A stretch of DNA of 64,000 nt from Natronosporangium hydrolyticum (GTDB taxonomy: Bacteria; Actinomycetota; Actinomycetes; Mycobacteriales; Micromonosporaceae): the NCBI RefSeq assembly GCF_016925615.1, contig NZ_CP070499.1, forward strand, positions 4,340,001-4,404,000, in the 5' to 3' direction. The translations under genes were made by a program, and so were the position numbers. Positions 43,367 through 52,300 of this stretch are shown one piece after another. A model generated the notes under the pieces. It did no database searches. It was not told the origin of the DNA and worked only from the letters and a program-made list of their open reading frames with translations. Position 1 is the stretch's first letter, and every line of letters starts with the position of its first letter.

Positions 43367-43872
43367 TCAGCACCGGCTCCGCCACAGCAACCAGACGAAG
43401 TAGGGAGCCCCGATCATCGCGGTCACCAACCCGGCCGGGACCTGGGCCGGGGCGATGACGATGCGGCCCACCGTGTCGGCGGTGCTGACCAGGACCGCGC
43501 CGAGCAACGCCGCGACCGGCAAAACCCGGGCATGCCGGCCGCCGACCAACGCCCGGGCCGCGTGCGGCGCCACCAGCCCGACGAACGCGACCACCCCGAT
43601 CGCTGAGACCGCGGCGGCGGTGAGCAGCGCCGCCCCGGCCAACGCCACCAGCCGTACCCGCTCCAGGCGTACCCCCAGCACCCGCGGCGTGTCCTCGTCG
43701 AGGGTGAGCAGGTCCAGCTCCCGGCGGGCCGACGCCACCACCGGGGTGAGCAGCAGCAGCGCGATGGCGACCGGTGCCACCTGGCCGGCGGTCCGCCCAT
43801 AGGTGGAGCCGGAGAGCCAGGTCAGCGCCTTGCCGGTGTTCCACGGGTCGTAGGCGACCACGATGGCCCGGA
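43367..43872 (-). pseudogene. FecCD-type iron-siderophore ABC permease, 5'-truncated
   Basis: The minus strand from about 43872 to the TGA at 43367 encodes the C-terminal half of a FecCD permease: LTWLSGSTYGRTAGQV, then LLTLDEDTPRVLGVRLERVR (the BtuCD-type coupling helix), VAFVGLVAPHAARALVGGRHA, and PAGLVTAMIGAPYFVWLLWR at the C terminus. The first half is absent and upstream sequence reads into unrelated codons. The remnant is well conserved, so the truncation is probably recent. It abuts a P450 remnant on the other strand. Confidence 0.8.
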
Positions 43873-44013
43873 ACCCTAGCGCCGGTCCCGCATGAACGCG
43901 CCCCGGGTCCCGGAGAAGATCCAGCGCGCCACCATCCGCCCCCGACCGGGACGGGTTCGTGCTCGGCGAGCTGATCGCCATCGGCAACCTCATGGCCGTA
44001 CTGCCTACCGCGC

Positions 44014-44342
44014 AAGGCAAAGGAGGACCTGGAGATCGCTGGGCAGCGGATCGCTTCCGGCGAACAGATTCTACTGTCGACGGAGTCAGCCAACCGGGAT
44101 CCTCGCCAGTTCGAGTCGCCCGAGGTGATGGATGTGACCCGGACCCCGAAGCGGCACGTCGGCTTTGCGTACGGCCTGCACCAGTGCCTCGGCCAGGAGC
44201 TCGCCCGGATGGAGATGCGGATCGCGTTCAGCAAGCTGGTCGAGCGGCTGCCGGAACTGCGCCTGACCATCCCCGCCGACACCGTGCCCATGCGCACCGA
44301 CATGCAGATCTACGGCCCCCACAAGCTGCCGGTCACCTGGAG
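44014..44342 (+). pseudogene. Cytochrome P450, C-terminal fragment
   Basis: The frame starting at 44014 reads KEDLEIAGQRIASGEQILLS, SANRDPRQFESP and GFAYGLHQCLGQELARMEM, the last being the haem-binding loop with its Cys ligand, then runs to LPVTW at 44342. The I-helix and ExxR regions and everything before are missing. It joins an asparagine-synthetase fragment directly, with no stop between, by an in/del junction. It is typical of a decayed natural-product gene. Confidence 0.8.
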
Positions 44343-44799
44343 GGGATGTTCGCCTTCGGAGTCTGGGACCTGCGCACCCAGCAGCCCGTGCTGGTGCGGG
44401 ACCGGCTCGGGATCAAGCCGCTGTTCTACATCGCGAACCCGGGCGAAGTAATCTTCGCCTCGGAACCAAAAGCCCTGCTGACACACCCGTCGACGCGGGC
44501 CGCCGGTCGACCTCGACGGCACGGTCGACCACATCCGCTCCCTGCTCGAGGACATTGTGCTGCGGGAACTCACCGCGGACGTACCGCTGTGCACGCTGTT
44601 GTCGGGCGGGCTCGATTCCAGCGCAATCACCGCGCTGGCAGCGCGCTGGCTCCGCAAGACCAACGGCTCCCCGGTCCGGACCGTCACCACGACCTTCGCC
44701 GGTTACAGCGAGAAGTTCCAGCCCGACGACACCCGGGATACGGCCGACGACCCCTATGCCCGGGCGCTGGCCCTCCAACGAGCACTCCGGCCGGGCTGA
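44343..44799 (+). pseudogene. Asparagine synthetase (AsnB-like), deleted and frameshifted
   Basis: At 44343 a fragment of the glutaminase domain begins, GMFAFGVWDLR, VRDRLGIKPLFY, GEVIFASEPKALLTHP. At about 44500 the homology jumps frame and position to the synthetase domain, DHIRSLLEDIVLRELTADVP and LLSGGLDSSAITALAARW, which carries the ATP-binding SGGLDSS loop. It stops at 44799. N-terminal Cys, the intervening part and the C terminus are gone. Enzymes of this type are common in peptide natural-product clusters. Confidence 0.8.
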
Positions 44800-44843
44800 T
44801 CGTGAACTTAGGTGCCTCGAAACGCTGTGTCGAGGCACCTAAG
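44795..44843. terminator. 14-bp inverted repeat at a convergent junction
   Basis: CTTAGGTGCCTCGA (44807-44820) pairs perfectly with 44830-44843 around a 9-nt loop. The sequence leading in, GCTGATCGTGAACTTAGG, matches the element at 27591 at 16 of 18 positions. It lies between the AsnB remnant and the TetR gene. Confidence 0.7.
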
Positions 44844-44871
44844 CCGGCCGGGCCGGCCCAGACGTCCACCG

Positions 44872-45498
44872 TCAGGAGCGACGGTCCGGTCCGGTGAGAT
44901 GTCGGATCAGCCGTTTGAGCTCTTCGGCGTAGCGCGTCTCGAACTCGGGTGAGCTCGGGTCGACGCCCATCCGGCGGGCGACCTGGGGCAGGGTGAGCGG
45001 TGCGGTGATAGCACCCATGATGGCGAGCAGGAACATCACCGGGTCGAGGTCGGAGGCGATCTCGCCGGCGTCCTGGCGGCGACGGATGTCGGCCACGTCC
45101 GCCTGCCCGGCCTGGTCGCCGGCTGGCAGGTCTTGGCTGCCGTTGGTGAGGGCGTCCCAGAGCATGAGCCGGATCCCGCGTGGGTCGGCCAGGCTGGCGC
45201 GGAGGTACTCGCTGACCAGCGTGTCGAACGGGACGTCCGGCCCGGCGAAGCCCGCCTCCTGCTCCAACCATGCCTCGTGCAGCGCCCGGTAGAGGCCTTC
45301 CTTGCCACCGAAGTAGTAGGCGATCAGTTGTTTGTTGACCCCGGCCCGGTCGGCGATGTCCTGCACTCTGGCGCCGGCGAACCCCTTGGCGGAGAACTCG
45401 TCCACCGCGGCCGCGAGTAGCAGCTGGCGGGACCGCTCGGCATCGCGTTGTCGCGCCTCCGGCGCCGGTGCCCGGCGCGGCGCTGTCCCTTTACCCAC
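44872..45498 (-). CDS. TetR-family regulator
   Basis: 208 residues from a GTG at 45498. The HTH is FSAKGFAGARVQDIADRAGVNKQLIAYYFGGKEGLYRAL at about 35-72; the rest is a helical ligand domain. It is divergent from an ABC exporter operon 87 bp away and probably represses it and itself. TATGTT ends six bases before the GTG with no Shine-Dalgarno, so the message is probably leaderless. The inducer would be a toxic or exported compound. Confidence 0.92.
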   Translation of the reverse strand: MGKGTAPRRAPAPEARQRDAERSRQLLLAAAVDEFSAKGFAGARVQDIADRAGVNKQLIAYYFGGKEGLYRALHEAWLEQEAGFAGPDVPFDTLVSEYLRASLADPRGIRLMLWDALTNGSQDLPAGDQAGQADVADIRRRQDAGEIASDLDPVMFLLAIMGAITAPLTLPQVARRMGVDPSSPEFETRYAEELKRLIRHLTGPDRRS

Positions 45499-45504
45499 CT
45501 ACCC

Positions 45505-45578
45505 AACATACCAGGGTTACCCGAACCGACAAGTTAGTCATCCCTACGGTTGACAGTGTCAGGGCTGTGGTTTATAAA
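45505..45578. promoter_or_regulatory. Divergent leaderless promoters and operator of TetR/ABC exporter
   Basis: Rightward: TTGACA (45550) - 17 bp - TATAAA (45573-45578), then 6 bp to the ATG at 45585, a textbook sigma-70 promoter. Leftward: TATGTT (45510-45505) with 6 bp to the GTG at 45498 and a weak TTGTCG about 16 bp upstream. TGACA-N-TGTCA (45551-45561) overlaps the rightward -35 box and is the best candidate for the TetR operator. Confidence 0.7.
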
Positions 45579-45584
45579 GGCATC

Positions 45585-46544
45585 ATGACTGCCGAGAACA
45601 TTGTCGAGGTCTCGGGCCTACGACGCGTCTTCACCACCAAGCGAAGCGAGGTCGTCGCCGTGGACCGGCTCGACCTAGCCGTGGCGCCAGGAGAGATCTT
45701 TGGGTTCCTCGGACCCAACGGAGCAGGCAAGACCACCACCCTGCTGATCCTGACCACACTGCTGCGGCCCACCACCGGAACAGTGAAAGTTGCCGGGATC
45801 GACGTGGCCGCCCAACCAGACCGGGCACGCCGCGCAATCGGCGTGGCGCTGCAAGACGCCGGGCTCGACCCGGCAGCGACCGCTCTGGAACTACTCACCT
45901 TCCAAGCCCGCCTGCAAGGGATCTCCGGGCGGGCCGCCAAACAACGGGCAACCGAACTGCTCGAGATCGTCGGACTCGCCGACGCCGCGCAGCAGCGCAC
46001 CCGCGCACTGTCCGGCGGCATGCGCCGCCGCCTGGACCTGGCCAGCGCCCTGGTCCACCGACCCACCCTGCTGTTCCTGGACGAACCCACCACCGGCCTG
46101 GACCCGGCCAGCCGCCGACAAGTGTGGGCAGAGGTGCGACGACTCAACACCGAAGAAGGCATGACCGTCTTCCTCACCACCCAATACCTCGAGGAAGCCG
46201 ACGAACTGGCCCACCGGGTCGCGATCATCGACAAGGGACGCCTGGTCGCCAGCGGCTCACCGGACCGACTCAAAGCCGAAGTCGGCACCGACGTGATCCA
46301 CCTGGAAGTATCACCCGAACATGCCGAGAAGGCCTGCGAGGCGGTACGAGAACTGTCCGACACCCGCGAGCCGGGCACCGACGCCACCGGAGTCAGCCTC
46401 TACGTCTCCGACGGCCCCAGCCGCATCGCCGAAACCCTGCGCCTGCTGGACCGATCCTCAATCCCGATCGGCGCCATCACCGTGTCCCGTCCCTCCCTGG
46501 ACGACGCATTCCTCCTCGCTACCGGGCACCGCATGGAGAACTAA
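45585..46544 (+). CDS. DrrA-type ABC exporter ATP-binding protein
   Basis: 319 residues from the ATG at 45585. Walker A is GPNGAGKTTT, the signature LSGGMRRRLDLA, Walker B LLFLDEPTTGLD; the C-terminal about 80 residues (GTDVIHLEVSPEHAEKAC onwards, ending PSLDDAFL) are the DrrA/CcmA regulatory domain. This subfamily exports drugs such as daunorubicin or lipids. It is followed at 45 bp by its ABC-2 permease. The TetR gene next door suggests induction by the exported compound. Confidence 0.94.
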   Translation: MTAENIVEVSGLRRVFTTKRSEVVAVDRLDLAVAPGEIFGFLGPNGAGKTTTLLILTTLLRPTTGTVKVAGIDVAAQPDRARRAIGVALQDAGLDPAATALELLTFQARLQGISGRAAKQRATELLEIVGLADAAQQRTRALSGGMRRRLDLASALVHRPTLLFLDEPTTGLDPASRRQVWAEVRRLNTEEGMTVFLTTQYLEEADELAHRVAIIDKGRLVASGSPDRLKAEVGTDVIHLEVSPEHAEKACEAVRELSDTREPGTDATGVSLYVSDGPSRIAETLRLLDRSSIPIGAITVSRPSLDDAFLLATGHRMEN

Positions 46545-46589
46545 CCCTCCCAGGCCCGCACCCGACTAACACACCAGAGAGGACACACC

Positions 46590-47402
46590 ATGTCCACCGT
46601 CCCGACGACAGCACCCCCGGCCCCGGCCAGGGCCCGAATGGGGCTGTTCCGAACGCTCGGCTACATGGTCCAGCGTGAAGTCCGCCGCACACTGGCCGCA
46701 CCCGCCTTGCTGTTTCCCGCGCTGCTCGTCGCGCTGGGCACCTTCTTCCTCATGAGCGGCCTGTTCGGCGGCTACGCCACCGAATTCGGGATCACCGACT
46801 ACATGGCCTACCTCGTCGCCACCACACTGATGTTCGGCGCCATCAACACCAGCGGCGGTCAACTCGTCGTCCAGGACATCGAAGCCGGCTACTTCAGCAA
46901 GCTCCTGACCACCCCCACCTCCCGACTCGCGATCCTGCTCGGCGGGATGATCGGCGACGCCCTACGCGCCGCTGCCATCGCGATCGTGGTACTGGTAGTA
47001 ACCCTGCCGTTCACCCAGGACGGCTACGGCACCTTCGCCACCGGCATCGGCGGCGCGCTGCTGGTCATCGCGCTCACCGCCTGCTGGGGCCTGGCCTACG
47101 GCGCCATCAGCCACGCGATCGCCCTCAAAACCGGCAGCGCCGCCATCACCCAGGCCGCGTTCCCGATCTTCTTCCCCTTCTTGTTCCTCGCCCCCTCGTT
47201 CGGCCCCCGCGAATCCATGAGCGGATGGGTACAAGCAGTCGCCCAGGTCAACCCCGTCACCTACGTGATCGAGGCACAACGCGGACTCATGCTGACCGGC
47301 TGGGACAGCGGCCAGATCGCCGCTGGATTCATCGCTATCGCCGCAATGGCCGTAGCGACAGTGACCCTCGCCATGCTTGCCCTACGCTCCCGGGTGAGCT
47401 AA
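46590..47402 (+). CDS. ABC-2 type exporter permease (DrrB-like)
   Basis: 270 residues from the ATG at 46590, with GAGAGGA upstream. Six membrane helices are visible; LLTTPTSRLAILLGGMIGD and FGPRESMSGWVQAVAQVNPVTYVIEAQR are typical ABC-2 permease blocks. It pairs with the preceding ATPase. The substrate is not predictable. Confidence 0.93.
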   Translation: MSTVPTTAPPAPARARMGLFRTLGYMVQREVRRTLAAPALLFPALLVALGTFFLMSGLFGGYATEFGITDYMAYLVATTLMFGAINTSGGQLVVQDIEAGYFSKLLTTPTSRLAILLGGMIGDALRAAAIAIVVLVVTLPFTQDGYGTFATGIGGALLVIALTACWGLAYGAISHAIALKTGSAAITQAAFPIFFPFLFLAPSFGPRESMSGWVQAVAQVNPVTYVIEAQRGLMLTGWDSGQIAAGFIAIAAMAVATVTLAMLALRSRVS

Positions 47403-47442
47403 GTCCATCGATCTCCCGCGCCACGACGCAGAAAGGAATGCC

Positions 47443-47598
47443 ATGACCGAGAAGGACTTACCGGACGAAATTGCCCTGATGCAGCAGTCCTGGCACGGCT
47501 GGGGTTCACCTGTCGGAGTCGGCCTGGGGCTCGGCCTCGTGGTCGCGAGTCTGGCCGCCGTCGTCGTCACGTTCCGGCGTCGGCCTCGACGACCCTGA
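47443..47598 (+). CDS. Small single-helix membrane protein with a TTA codon
   Basis: 51 residues, ATG at 47443 with GAAAGGA upstream: an acidic N terminus, then SWHGWGSPVGVGLGLGLVV leading into one membrane helix and a basic FRRRPRRP end. Codon 6 is TTA, rare in high-GC actinomycetes and, in streptomycetes, dependent on the bldA tRNA. It is 40 bp after the ABC permease in the same direction. The function is unknown; small size and the Gly-rich helix suggest an accessory subunit of a transporter. Confidence 0.75.
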   Translation: MTEKDLPDEIALMQQSWHGWGSPVGVGLGLGLVVASLAAVVVTFRRRPRRP

Positions 47599-47694
47599 CC
47601 GGTCCCACTCACGCGCACACTTTCGGACTGGTGAATCCGGCAGCAGGCCACGCGGTCCCCGGGCCACCCAACACCACCCAAAGAAGGAGAACCA

Positions 47695-48108
47695 ATGTCC
47701 AAGCAACTCAGTGATCCCGACAAGTACACCATCCAGGTGGCAGCGCACGGCGTCGTCGCGCTGATGGCCTCCAGCACGCCCGGCACCTTCACCGCGCCCA
47801 AGGCCGGGATCGCGGCCGCAAAGGCGATGTCGACCGCGACCGGACTCACCGGCGAGATCTTGGCCGAAAAGCCGCCAAAGCTCCCGTTTGACGGAAGCGT
47901 GGCCAAGACCGCCGAGATCGTTCTTCCCGCCCTCACCGAATCGGTGAAGATCCTCGATCGCGCCCAAGCCGGGGAGGGTGACAACTTCCGCCGCACGATG
48001 CAGATCGTTGCCGAGTCGGCTACGAAGGCCAACAAGGCAGGCCCAAACCCAGCCGAGTCGGAGATGCTACGCAAGATCGAAGACGCCCTACGGGCGCCAG
48101 CGTTATGA
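47695..48108 (+). CDS. Conserved hypothetical protein of the exporter region
   Basis: 137 residues from the ATG at 47695 with AAGGAGAA upstream. No family is recognised. It looks like a soluble helical protein, rich in Ala and Lys (DPDKYTIQVAAHGVVALMAS; FTAPKAGIAAAKAMS; DNFRRTMQIVAESATKANKAG). No signal peptide. It is same-stranded with the exporter genes and directly precedes the FtsX-like permease, so it may be part of one transport or immunity unit. Confidence 0.7.
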   Translation: MSKQLSDPDKYTIQVAAHGVVALMASSTPGTFTAPKAGIAAAKAMSTATGLTGEILAEKPPKLPFDGSVAKTAEIVLPALTESVKILDRAQAGEGDNFRRTMQIVAESATKANKAGPNPAESEMLRKIEDALRAPAL

Positions 48109-48111
48109 GTA

Positions 48112-49329
48112 GTGCCAGCCCAAGCACGCCTCCGGGGACATCGGCTCACCCTTCCCTGGACCTCAAGTGTGCCCATCAAGGGCCAACATTGGTTCCTCTC
48201 CGACGTGCAGCCGAGCCTGCTCCTCACGCTCGCCGTGGTGGTGACGGTGGTAGCCGTGCTGACCGTGGCCGCATTGACCGGACTCATTCGCGCCGTGCGC
48301 GACCCGATCGGCACGTACCGGAGCGCACGACCAGACAACGCACGCCTACGTTGGTGGAGCGTCGTGTTCATCGGCGCAGTCGTCGCACTGTTCTGGCTCC
48401 GCAGCGATCCCTTCGTCGCGGTTGCATTCACCTTCGCCGTGATCCTTGGCTGGGGACTCATCTCCACCGGACCGTGGATCGTCGCTGGGCTCGGACGACT
48501 GCTTGCCCGGAGGGCCTCTCGACCAGCAACGTTCCTCGCGGGCCGGCGGCTGTCCGACAGTCCACACAGTGCATGGCGAGCGGTGGGCGGGATGGCACTG
48601 GCGGCATTCCTCGCCGGCTTCGTCGCGATCAGCCTGCCGGTCGGCCTCGGCAACGTGAGCGACTACGCCTCGCGAGCCAATCACCTCGACTTCGTGGTGC
48701 CGTCACGCTCGGTTGACGACATTGCGCACGAAGTCGCCAGCGTCATCCGAACGGAGAACCTCGACGCCGACGTAGAAGCCACGGCGCCACCATTCTGGCT
48801 GGGCAGCGACAGCTGGGCCACGCTCAGCCTGACAACTCATGGCCCGGATTCGGAGATCGACCGCGCCCGCACGGCATTAACCGCACAGGGCCTCTGGGGG
48901 CCAGAGCTGAGGCTCTCCGACGACCTACCCACCGTGTGGATGGTACAGGACGGAATCATCGTGAGTCTCCTGCTCATACCCATCGCGGCGCTGGTCGCCC
49001 TGGCCTCGATGGTCATCGGCACCGTCGCGCGCATCCTCGATCAGCGAGGAAGCCTGCTCGCGCTCAGCCTCTCCGGAACGCCACAGAGCCTCCTGATCGC
49101 CGTCCAGCGTCGCGAGATTATCCTGCCAACCGTCCTGCTCGCAGGCGTCGCTTCAATCGCCGGGATCGCCAGCGGCGCCTCCCTCGGCGTCGTCAACCCA
49201 CTCAATCCCTACACCCTCACTACTTTCGCTGGCGTCATGGTGATCGGCGCGATCGCTCTGCTGCTGGCAGACCTCACGATGCGGCCGGTCCTCGAACGAG
49301 TCAGCACAGACCTGTCCGAGAGGGAGTGA
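48112..49329 (+). CDS. FtsX-like ABC permease, half-size
   Basis: 405 residues if started at the GTG at 48112; GTG at 48169 is an alternative and neither has a good ribosome site. Helices near 35-60, 85-125 and 165-195 are followed by an extracytoplasmic part (about 200-285), then three helices (VQDGIIVSLLLIPIAALVALAS; a REI-LPTVLLAGVASIAG helix; GVMVIGAIALLLADL). Actinobacterial FtsX permeases usually have about 800 residues with two such modules, so this could be a 5'-truncated gene or a half-transporter. No cognate ATPase adjoins. It is convergent with the subtilase gene. Confidence 0.7.
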   Translation: MPAQARLRGHRLTLPWTSSVPIKGQHWFLSDVQPSLLLTLAVVVTVVAVLTVAALTGLIRAVRDPIGTYRSARPDNARLRWWSVVFIGAVVALFWLRSDPFVAVAFTFAVILGWGLISTGPWIVAGLGRLLARRASRPATFLAGRRLSDSPHSAWRAVGGMALAAFLAGFVAISLPVGLGNVSDYASRANHLDFVVPSRSVDDIAHEVASVIRTENLDADVEATAPPFWLGSDSWATLSLTTHGPDSEIDRARTALTAQGLWGPELRLSDDLPTVWMVQDGIIVSLLLIPIAALVALASMVIGTVARILDQRGSLLALSLSGTPQSLLIAVQRREIILPTVLLAGVASIAGIASGASLGVVNPLNPYTLTTFAGVMVIGAIALLLADLTMRPVLERVSTDLSERE

Positions 49330-49376
49330 CCAGCCGGCCCCAACAGGTTCATGATCAGCCCGGTCGGGCGGGCGGC

Positions 49377-52300
49377 TTACAAGGCGGCGCACTGTCCGCT
49401 GGTGGGGCCGGCGACCGTGTTCGGCACGCCGAGGTTGGTCGGGGCCGGCTGGTTAGCCGCGCACCGCAACGGTCCACCGATCTGGTTGCCGGAGACTACG
49501 GTCGGGATCTGCCCGGTCCGGTTGTTGGTCACCGACACCGGGCCGGAGATCTCCGAACCGGCCAGCGACACCGACCCGGTCACCCCGGTCACCGACAGCG
49601 GGCCGCGAATCTCCACCCCGGTCAGGTCCACCGTCGCCGCGCCGGAGACGGTCACCTGGCCGGCCACCGTCGCGTCCGCCGCGACCAGCCCGGCCCCCGG
49701 CTGCACCGCCACCGGGCCGTGCACCACCGTGCCCGGCAGCAGGCAGGTGACCCCACCACGAACCGCCAACGGGCCGTGGTGCTCACCATCGACCACCCGG
49801 TCACAGGAGTGCTCGATGACGGTCACCGAGACCGGCACCGGCACCAGCGGCGTCGCCGGATCATTGCTGACCACACAGAGCTGAACCTCATGCGTACCTG
49901 GGGCGAGGTCGGCGCTGTCGAGGGTGACGGTGAGGTCGGTGGTCTGCGCCGCCCCGGTCTGGCCCGACGCCGCGCTCACCGACAGCCACGGCACCTCGTC
50001 AGGGGTGAGGCACGGTTGGGCGTCCGGCAGCTGCACGTGGGTGATGAACCGGGCCTGGCCCTGGTCGTGCTTGGTGGCCACCAGGTTTCCGGCCCGGTCG
50101 ATCTCGTGCACCCCACCGGAGTTCGTGGTCAGCAGGTTGCCGTTGCCTAACGGGTGTACGCCTTGATGGCCGTTGCCGCCACCGGTGTAGACGCCCACCA
50201 GCTCGCCGTCGGCGGTGTACTCCTTCACCCCGGCGGTGTCGCCGCCGCCGCCATAGCTGGCGGCCAACACGTTGCCGTCGGGCAGCTCGTGCAACTGGCC
50301 AGGCCAGTTGAACTCGTCGGCGAAGATCGGGTTGGCGGTGGCTCCGTCGGCCGAGAAACTGTGGACGGCGCTGCTGTTGCTCGCCGAGACCAACACGTCG
50401 TCGTCGCGGATCAGGATCCCCCACGGGCCCTGCATCCCGCCGAGACCCGGCTCGATGAAGGTGCCGAGGAAGTTGCCGTCGAGGTCGAACTCGACCACCG
50501 AGTGGGCGTTGTCCTGCGCCGCCACCGTCACCAGCACGGTGCCGTGCGGCGAGAGCGCCATCCCCCGCGTGTTACCCATGATCTCCGGGTTACGGCCACC
50601 ATCGGGGGCGAAGACCCCGCGGAAGTTGCCCTCCAGGTCGTACTCGGTCACCACCCAGCGCACCTGGTCAGACATCAGGAACCCGCTGCCGTCCGGTTTG
50701 GCGATGATGTGGAACGGCGTATAGAGGGTGCTGCTCGGATCGAAGGCATGGTGCGGGACGAACTCCGGATCGAGCAGGTCACCGGTGTGCGGGTCGAACG
50801 CCATCACGCCGCGGGTGGCGGCGCTGGAGTTCGGGATCAGCAGTACGCCGTCGCGCAGCAGGTCGAGCCGCTCGTCGGACGCACCGGCGGTCTCGTCGGC
50901 GAGGGTCCACTCCAACACTCCGTGGCCGACGTTGCTGATCGCCAGGTCGTGCTCGGTCGCGAGCCCGGCCGGCTGCAGCGCGCTCACGGCCGCCGGATTC
51001 ACGTCGATCACCGGCACCGGCACCACGGTCAACTCCAGCGCCACCGACGCGGTCGGCCGGTGCGGGTCGTCGCTGTCGAGGCAGAGTTCGCCGGTGAACT
51101 CACCGCCGTCGGGCAGTTCGGAGGTGTCGAAGACCACTTCGAGCTGCTGCTCGCTGAACGGCGCCAGGGTGCCCTGGTCAGGGCTGACCGTGGCCCAGTC
51201 GGGCAGGTCGCAGCCCAGCTGCCAGGTCAGCTCCGCGCCGCCATCGTTGCCGACGGTGACCAGATGCGACTCGGTCTGGGCCACGTCGAGCAGCGACGCC
51301 AACGACTCCGGCGCCACCGTGAGTTCGGGTGCCGCCGGCAGCAGCGCCACCGGCAGGTGGGCGCCGGCCACCGCCGGCCCATCGGCGCCGTGGTCGGCGT
51401 CGGTGGTGAGGTCGACCGCCCCGAACAGCCAGTCGCCGCGGACTAGGCCAGCAACGTCCACGGTGATCTCGAGCCGCTGGCTGGCGCCCGGAGCCAGCGT
51501 GAACTCCGCCGGCTCCACCGTGATCGACACTCCAGCCGGGGCGGTGCTCTCGACGGCGTAGCCCGCGCTGACCCCGGCCACTCCGGTCACCTCCCGGGTA
51601 AAGGTGCAGGTCTGGTCACAGTGTTGGTCCACGATCGCCGGCAGATTCAAGGTACGCGGATCGCCGCCGGTGGCCGGGTTCGCGGCAACGAAGTTGTCGT
51701 GGTGCTCGTCGAAGGTCAGCCCGGCCCGGCCGGCCCGTTCAAGGTTGATCCGGCCGGAGCCGACATCGAACGGATCAGCCGGAGTCACCCCGTCCTCCTT
51801 CAGCAGCCCGTCCCGGTCGGCGGTGACCGCCAGCGCCGACCGGATCTGCGCCGGGGACCACTGCGGATGCAGCGCCGCCAGCAGCGCGCCGGCGCCGGCG
51901 ACCTGCGGCGAGGACATCGAGGTGCCCTGCAGGAACCCGTACTGGTCGGGGTCGTCGCCGGACTCGGCGAACGCGGCGAGGATGTTGCGGCCCGGCGCCG
52001 CCACGGTCGGGGCGAGCAGGTCGAACTGGCTCGGCCCGCGGCTGCTGAAGTCGGCGACGATGTCGGCCCAGTCCGGGTCGAGCAGCAGTTCACTGCCGGT
52101 GCCGACGTGGACCTCGACCGGCTCCCCGTCGGCGTCCGCGAGCTGCTCCCGGAGCAGTTCGCCCTCGGTCAGCCCGATCATCACCGCCGGGATGGCGGCG
52201 TTCTCCAACGCCCCCATGGTCAGCGGTGGACCGGCGTACTGGTTGCTGACGATGACCCCAACCGCACCGGCGGTGGCGGCGTGGCCAACCTTCACCGAGA

